Shown one piece after another: positions 52,506 to 57,214 of a stretch of DNA of 57,214 bases. This stretch comes from Clostridia bacterium. Lineage in GTDB: Bacteria > Bacillota > Clostridia > Peptostreptococcales > Anaerovoracaceae. Position 1 is the stretch's first letter. Each line of letters starts with the position of its first letter. The position numbers and the translations under genes were made by a program. The stretch lies in the NCBI GenBank assembly GCA_024689085.1, contig JAILDT010000001.1, positions 1-57,214 of the forward strand, written 5' to 3'. The notes under the pieces were generated by a model. The model was given only the letters and a program-made list of their open reading frames with translations, was not told the DNA's origin and made no database searches.

Positions 52506-53266
52506 ATCTCCTCAATGAGTTCCTCAATGTCGTTGTACTGATGTGTTTCATCAATATTCGGACCCTGAGAAGCATCGTTGGTTGTACCAACCGTGAGGAA
52601 ATATATTATACCCGCTACTACAAATAATGCAATAATAATAGCGAAAATAATAAACGCTTTTTTTCTTTTGGCCCTTTTGACCTTGGCTTCTTCGGCCTGT
52701 GCGAGAACCTCTTCCGGTTTCGCTTCAGGCGCCGATTCCTCAGCAGGTTTCTCAGCCGGTTCCTCGGCAGGTTCTTCAGCCGGTTCCTCGGCAGGTTTTT
52801 CAGCCGGCTCCTCAACAGGCTCTTCTGCTGCTGGCTCTTCCACCGGTTCTTCAACGGTCGGTTCCAGTTCAAGGACAGGCGTTACCGCCGGAATCGGAAC
52901 AGGTTCTGGTTCTTCTTTCTTTGCAGCAGGTTCTTCTTCCTTTACAGCAGGTTCTTCCTCTTCGGAAGCGGCTAGTGCGGCTGCGATGGCTGCAGTGTCG
53001 ATGGACTGTGTCGCACGTGCCTTTGCGGCGCGGCGCGCATTCATCGCGTTGATCTTTCTGAAGAGAGCAGCGATTACGTTGGCATGCGGCTCATCATAAA
53101 AGAGTTTCACCCACTCATTGTTGTACCGGAAAAGGTACGCCTGATAAGCGGAAGAATGCTTGACCTGGCTGATGCCTGTATATGAATAAACCTTCCCGTC
53201 AATGGTCAGCGTACGCTTTGAAAACTCGACGCTGTGGCCTTTGGCATTGAATTTTATGGAATCCAT
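52496..53266 (-). CDS. Tail-anchored protein with acidic proline repeats
   Basis: I start at the ATG at 53266 behind GGAGGTAAC. The 256-residue product has a small N-terminal domain (about 1-75, PH-like in look: KGHSVEFSKRTLTIDGKVYS), a region of about 75 residues of EEPAEEP and EEPVEEP repeats (115-190), a basic patch, one membrane segment AFIIFAIIIALFVVAGIIYF (204-223) and a short acidic outside tail. No family is recognised. It is transcribed towards tRNA-Thr with an 8-base gap, so all three are likely co-transcribed. Confidence 0.75.
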   Translation of the reverse strand: MDSIKFNAKGHSVEFSKRTLTIDGKVYSYTGISQVKHSSAYQAYLFRYNNEWVKLFYDEPHANVIAALFRKINAMNARRAAKARATQSIDTAAIAAALAASEEEEPAVKEEEPAAKKEEPEPVPIPAVTPVLELEPTVEEPVEEPAAEEPVEEPAEKPAEEPAEEPAEEPAEKPAEESAPEAKPEEVLAQAEEAKVKRAKRKKAFIIFAIIIALFVVAGIIYFLTVGTTNDASQGPNIDETHQYNDIEELIEEMQE

Positions 53267-53381
53267 GTTACCTCCGTGTAATATGGTTTCAGGTTTTTTG
53301 CGCAAATTAAAAAAAGGTCCGCTGTCATGATAACAAATGGAAACAAAAAAAGCAAATTTTGCAAGACAAATTCTTGTTGTG

Positions 53382-53396
53382 ATGTTATAATAACAT
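53382..53396. promoter_or_regulatory. Palindrome over the promoter of the DivIVA-like gene
   Basis: ATGTTAT-A-ATAACAT is a perfect inverted repeat that contains TATAAT (53386-53391) with TG before it, an extended -10 for the + gene; AAGACA at 53363 may be its -35. Because it sits between divergent genes it could be a repressor site for both. Confidence 0.5.
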
Positions 53397-53458
53397 ATCA
53401 AAATGCGTTTATTTGTAGTTCATTTGTAGTTTTGTAATATAAACAGAGGAAAAACAAT

Positions 53459-54703
53459 ATGGATAAGAGTGCTTTAAAAGACAAAAGACGTGAAACCGTT
53501 ATTGGCCTTCTCAAAGGAATGAGCATTAAGAAAAGTGTTGATGGAGGCTTTGAAAAGGACGATGTCTATGGCTGCATTCAGGAGCTTTGCAACCTTTATG
53601 AGGAACATATCGGTGAGCTCGAAAACAACTATGAGGCCGAGATTTCAGAACTGACCAAGAGATATCAGAAATATGATGAGAACAACGAACTCTACGTCAG
53701 CCTGATCCTGGAGGCCAAGAAGAGCAGCAACGAGATCATCAATCAGGCAAAGACAGAAGTAGATGAAATCCTCAAGACCGGAAAAGAGAAGATCCAGGCT
53801 CAGGAAGAGCAGATGGAGCAGTTCCGCATCGACAGCGAGAAGGAGAGGGAATCTATTCAGGCAGAGTTAAAGGCGAGCAAGGACGTTGCAGAAGCTGAAA
53901 AGGCTGCCATGATTGTCGAACTGGAAGCTGAGAAAGAAAAACTTGAAGCTACAAAGAATAAATTCAGACAGCAGATCACAGCGATGGAGGATGAATTCGC
54001 AGAGATCAAGACGAACATTCTCAGAACATCAGCCAGACTGGATAACCTGAAGGCTCAGACAGAAGAACTTGCGCCTTCCATCGATTGGGAAGTAGAAGAA
54101 GCGGCCATCGAAGTCGAGGTTCCGGAAGCGGACGTGGAAGTCGAAGAGTTCGTGGAAATTGCGGAAGAACCAGTTGAGGAAGCGGCCGAAGAAGCAGAAG
54201 AAGAACCGGAAGAAGAAGCACCGGCTGAAGAACCGGCGGTAGAATACAAGGAAGTGGAAGTAGAAGCAGAGCCTGAACCGGTAAAACCGGACGACCTCTT
54301 CGCAGAGACATTCCTTGCGGATGACCTGTTCGACAAGATTCCGGAAGAAAAGGACGACGTAGCGGCAATCGAAGAAGCCCTTGGAGATGAGGTAGAAGCA
54401 CCGGCTGCCGAAGCACCGGCGGAAGCCGCGGAAGAAGGCGTTGAGCACGAAGCGACAGTCGAAGAGCTCCTGGCGAGCATGGATGCGCTGGCGGACGGCG
54501 ACGGAATTCCGGAACCGGAAGTGCCGGCGGAAGCAGGCGAAGCTGTTGAGGACCTGCTCGATGAGATTTCACTGGATGACCTCGTCGATGTTCCGGCAGA
54601 AGCAGCTGAAGAAGTCGCAGAAGCAGCCGAGACTGTAGCGGAAGCCGCGCCGGACGAGATCTCATTCGACAGCCTGGAAGCCCTGTTCAAAGATGAACAG
54701 TAA
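53459..54703 (+). CDS. DivIVA-like coiled-coil protein with acidic C-terminus
   Basis: The 414-residue protein has a DivIVA-like N-terminal half: GGFEKDDVYGCIQELCNLYE at about 27-46, then a long coiled coil to about residue 200 (YVSLILEAKKSSNEIINQAK; MIVELEAEKEKLEAT). The second half is very acidic, with alanine, glutamate and proline repeats, and two LDEISLDDL-like patches. DivIVA proteins mark poles and septa by membrane curvature. GAGGA precedes ATG. A terminator follows at 54732. Confidence 0.7.
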   Translation: MDKSALKDKRRETVIGLLKGMSIKKSVDGGFEKDDVYGCIQELCNLYEEHIGELENNYEAEISELTKRYQKYDENNELYVSLILEAKKSSNEIINQAKTEVDEILKTGKEKIQAQEEQMEQFRIDSEKERESIQAELKASKDVAEAEKAAMIVELEAEKEKLEATKNKFRQQITAMEDEFAEIKTNILRTSARLDNLKAQTEELAPSIDWEVEEAAIEVEVPEADVEVEEFVEIAEEPVEEAAEEAEEEPEEEAPAEEPAVEYKEVEVEAEPEPVKPDDLFAETFLADDLFDKIPEEKDDVAAIEEALGDEVEAPAAEAPAEAAEEGVEHEATVEELLASMDALADGDGIPEPEVPAEAGEAVEDLLDEISLDDLVDVPAEAAEEVAEAAETVAEAAPDEISFDSLEALFKDEQ

Positions 54704-54731
54704 AACAGCAAAGACAGAAAAATAGACGACG

Positions 54732-54759
54732 AGTACGCGGCGCAGTTGTGTCGCGTACT
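54732..54759 (+). terminator. Terminator after the DivIVA-like gene
   Basis: AGTACGCG and CGCGTACT form a perfect 8-bp stem around GCGCAGTTGTGT, followed by TTTATTA. Confidence 0.7.
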
Positions 54760-54785
54760 TTATTAATCCATTGGGGGAAATAGCA

Positions 54786-55358
54786 ATGGAATCACTGAAA
54801 CAGAAGATACTGACAGAAGGCAATGCGATTGGAACGGAGATCGTCAAGGTAGATGGTTTTCTGAACCATCAGATAGACGTCAAGTTCCTGGAGGAGATCG
54901 GCGAAGAATTCAGACGGAGATTCGACGGCGTGGAAGTGGACAAGATTCTCACGGTTGAGGCCAGCGGAATCGCCATTGCGTGCATGTGCGCGCCGCTGTT
55001 CGGTTACCCGCCTGTTGTCTTTGCGAAAAAGGCGGCGCCGAGCACTATGAACGAAGGCTTCTACGAAGCGGAAGCCAGATCTTTCACCAAGGGCACGGTG
55101 TCGAAACTTAAGGTAGCAGAGAAGTTTATCAATCAGGGAGAGAGAATCCTGATCATCGATGACTTCATGGCCAGCGGTGAAGCCTCGGCTGCCCTGGCGC
55201 AGATCGTCGAGATGGCGGGCGGCGAGGTTGTCGGAGTCGGCGCTGTGATTGAGAAGGGCTTCCAGGGGGGCTCTGACAGACTGCGTGACATGGGATACAG
55301 AGTGGAATCTCTGGCGGTAATCGAGAAAATCGAAGATGGCGTCATCACCTTTGAATAA
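54786..55358 (+). CDS. xpt: Xanthine phosphoribosyltransferase
   Basis: Xpt converts xanthine and PRPP to XMP. The 190-residue protein has VEASGIAIACMCAPLFGYPP and the PRPP loop ILIIDDFMASGEA, as in Bacillus Xpt. The ATG at 54786 follows GGGGGAAAT. In many relatives xpt is under a guanine riboswitch; here only 80 bases precede it, and none is visible. Confidence 0.93.
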   Translation: MESLKQKILTEGNAIGTEIVKVDGFLNHQIDVKFLEEIGEEFRRRFDGVEVDKILTVEASGIAIACMCAPLFGYPPVVFAKKAAPSTMNEGFYEAEARSFTKGTVSKLKVAEKFINQGERILIIDDFMASGEASAALAQIVEMAGGEVVGVGAVIEKGFQGGSDRLRDMGYRVESLAVIEKIEDGVITFE

Positions 55359-55379
55359 CGAAAGCAAAGGCAGCAGCAA

Positions 55380-56207
55380 ATGGATGGATACAAAGTAGAT
55401 TTTCATATTCATACAACAGCATCAGACGGAGAATGTACGCCGACGCAGATTGTGAGACAGGCCAAAGAACTGGACTACGACATCATTTCCATCACGGATC
55501 ACGACAATACGGATGGCATTGCAGAAGGTGCGATTGCGGCCGAAGCGGTAGGCATCCAGTTCATCCCGGGCATCGAGATCGCGGTCGTTACAGAAGAGGA
55601 AACGGGTCTGCACATGCTCGGCTATTACATCGACATCGAAAACGAAGCACTGAAGAAGTTTCTCGCAGAGATGATCGAGCGACGCAAGGAGAGAAACGAG
55701 CAGCTGTTTCAGATTCTGCAGGAGATGGGATACGATATTTCAGAGGAAGATATCGAGATTGGAAAGAACAATTTCATCAGCAAGCCCCATATCGCGAATG
55801 CCCTCCTGCGCAAAGGCTACATCAAGGAAGAACGACAGGCCTACGGCAAGCAGATTCTGGGGAACGTCAGATTGCAGGCGGTGCGGAAGGTCAAGCCGCT
55901 GGCGAAAGATGCGATCGAAGTCATCAAGGAAGCTGGCGGCACCCCGGTGCTGGCGCACCCGATCCAAACGCGGGGCATTGGACGTCCGGGAAGCGAGGAG
56001 TTTTTCACCAACATGGAGAAAATCATCCGGCGCCTGAAGCACCAGGGTCTTAAGGGACTCGAGTGTTTCCACCCGGATCAGAACTTTGAACAGTCCATGA
56101 GATTTGTAGAAATGGCGGAGAAATATCACCTTCACATAACGAGAGGATCGGACTTCCACGGGAAGGATTTCGCGGAAGCCGACAAGACAGCAAACGAGAG
56201 GAGATAG
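55380..56207 (+). CDS. PHP-domain phosphoesterase (TrpH/RNase AM-like)
   Basis: The 275-residue protein has the PHP metal motifs: DFHIHTTASDGE, TDHDNTDG, GIEIAV, and HITRGSDFHGKD at the end. Family members cut 3'-phosphoadenosine phosphate or trim RNA 5' ends. The exact substrate is open. It is 21 bases after xpt; AGGCAGCAGC gives only a weak ribosome-binding site. Confidence 0.85.
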   Translation: MDGYKVDFHIHTTASDGECTPTQIVRQAKELDYDIISITDHDNTDGIAEGAIAAEAVGIQFIPGIEIAVVTEEETGLHMLGYYIDIENEALKKFLAEMIERRKERNEQLFQILQEMGYDISEEDIEIGKNNFISKPHIANALLRKGYIKEERQAYGKQILGNVRLQAVRKVKPLAKDAIEVIKEAGGTPVLAHPIQTRGIGRPGSEEFFTNMEKIIRRLKHQGLKGLECFHPDQNFEQSMRFVEMAEKYHLHITRGSDFHGKDFAEADKTANERR

Positions 56208-56213
56208 ATAAAG

Positions 56214-57214
56214 ATGAGAATCTATAACACACTGACAAGAAGAAAAGAAGAATTCGTACCGCAGGAAGAAGGCAAAGTCAAGATGTACGTCTGCGGTCCG
56301 ACCGTATACAACTACTTCCACATCGGCAATGCCAGACCGTTCGTGGTCTTTGATACCATGCGGAAGTATCTGGAGTACAGAGGCTACAAAGTCAAGTTCG
56401 TGCAGAACTTCACCGACGTGGATGATAAGATCATCAACCGTGCCAAGGAAGAAGGCGTCAGCGCCGGCGAAATTTCCGAAAAGTACATCGAAGAGTACTT
56501 CAAGGATGCGGCGGCCCTGAATGTCAGGAAAGCGACGGTCCATCCGAAGGTCACAGAGACCATGCCGGATATCATCAAGTTCGTACAGGACCTTATTGAT
56601 AAAGGCTACGCCTATGAGGCCGACGGCGATGTCTATTACAGAACGAGAATGTTCGACGGCTACGGCAAGCTGTCAGGCAAGAACGTCGATGAACTGCGTC
56701 TGGGCGCCAGCGAGAGAACCAGCTCGGCGGATGACGAGAAGAAGGAAGATCCGCTGGACTTCGCGCTCTGGAAGGCCCGCAAGGAAGATTCCGAGATTGC
56801 CTGGGATTCCCCTTGGGGAATGGGCAGACCGGGATGGCACATCGAATGCTCCGCCATGTCAAAGAAGTATCTGGGTGACACTCTGGACATCCACGCCGGC
56901 GGCGAGGACCTGCAGTTCCCGCATCATGAGAATGAAATCGCCCAGTCGGAGGCCCACAACGGCAAGCAGTTCGCCAACTACTGGATGCACAATGGATACA
57001 TCAACATTGACGGCGTGAAAATGAGCAAGTCTCTGGGCAACTTCAAGACCGTGCGCGACCTGCTCACCCAGTACGACGGAGAGGTTTTGCGTTTCCTGAT
57101 TCTGAGCGGACAGTACAGAGGACCGATCGATTTCAATCCGGAGATTCTGGCGCAGTCTCAGAACGGACTGAAGAGAATGCGCAACGCCAAGTCCAACCTG
57201 AAGCACCTGATGGC
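56214..57214 (+). CDS. cysS: Cysteinyl-tRNA synthetase (5' part, runs off the window)
   Basis: The ATG at 56214 follows GAGAGGAGAT and opens a frame that stays open to the end of the window (333 codons). The product starts [20 protein letters not shown] and has the class I HIGH motif as HIGN ([12 protein letters not shown]), zinc ligands in [16 protein letters not shown] and [10 protein letters not shown], and KMSKSLGN. It charges tRNA-Cys. There is no T-box leader; it seems to depend on the xpt-PHP transcript. Confidence 0.97.
   Translation, partial: MRIYNTLTRRKEEFVPQEEGKVKMYVCGPTVYNYFHIGNARPFVVFDTMRKYLEYRGYKVKFVQNFTDVDDKIINRAKEEGVSAGEISEKYIEEYFKDAAALNVRKATVHPKVTETMPDIIKFVQDLIDKGYAYEADGDVYYRTRMFDGYGKLSGKNVDELRLGASERTSSADDEKKEDPLDFALWKARKEDSEIAWDSPWGMGRPGWHIECSAMSKKYLGDTLDIHAGGEDLQFPHHENEIAQSEAHNGKQFANYWMHNGYINIDGVKMSKSLGNFKTVRDLLTQYDGEVLRFLILSGQYRGPIDFNPEILAQSQNGLKRMRNAKSNLKHLM

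Noticed and set aside
52700-52860. Satellite-type DNA repeat
   Set aside because: The repetition is explained by EEPAEEP/EEPVEEP coding in the tail-anchored protein, with codon drift.
54704-54785. Guanine riboswitch before xpt
   Set aside because: No TCTACC or three-way junction in the short gap; only a terminator is seen.

Overview
The window is chromosome of an anaerobic-looking Bacillota bacterium, probably class Clostridia. This rests on the gram-positive S10-spc-alpha order (adk-map-infA-rpmJ inside the cluster, rpsD next to rpoA), AddB-type nuclease, DivIVA-like protein, the Xpt/guanine-riboswitch/nucleoside-ABC salvage set, single-chain PurL, FchA, a Na+-decarboxylase beta subunit and GGAGG ribosome-binding sites. 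GC is near 53 percent by eye. Placement below class is a guess.

Layout. (1) 1-13.4 kb: end of rplW, then rplB to rplQ, all on +, closed by a terminator at 13377-13406. (2) 13.5-25.6 kb: a purine operon purE-purC-fchA-purF-purM-purN-IMP cyclohydrolase-AICAR transformylase-purD-purL. The PurF has lost its glutaminase residues, and PurH is split over two genes. (3) 25.6-34.6 kb: an unknown protein convergent with purL, then metK, lysC, a CNNM/CBS membrane protein, secA and prfB. (4) 34.7-37.2 kb: a lone Na+-decarboxylase beta subunit, a HAD phosphatase and a phosphoribosyltransferase. (5) 37.2-42.7 kb: a divergent control region with phased 20-bp repeats, a strong promoter, a guanine riboswitch and a terminator, then a nucleoside ABC transporter (lipoprotein, ATPase, two permeases). 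(6) 42.8-47.3 kb: addB and a P1-family peptidase. (7) 47.3-52.4 kb: a small integrative element in the 3' end of tRNA-Ala, bounded by 48-bp direct repeats. It carries a tyrosine integrase, an XRE repressor, a Cro-like protein, a RepA-like ATPase, three or four small proteins, a phage-like switch with three matching operators, and a palindromic AT-rich candidate origin. (8) 52.3-57.2 kb: tRNA-Ala, tRNA-Thr, a tail-anchored acidic-repeat protein, a DivIVA-like coiled coil protein, xpt, a PHP phosphoesterase and the 5' part of cysS.

How it fits together: de novo purine synthesis (purE to purL, with FchA making 10-formyl-THF for PurN and the AICAR transformylase) sits near purine uptake and salvage (the riboswitch-controlled transporter, the phosphoribosyltransferase and xpt). 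The most unexpected signals are an octamer, CAAAAGCA, found about 23 times in both strands, in genes and between them, where about 1.5 would be expected; the glutaminase-dead PurF; the compact integrative element with its operator set; and the shared purine-salvage control region.
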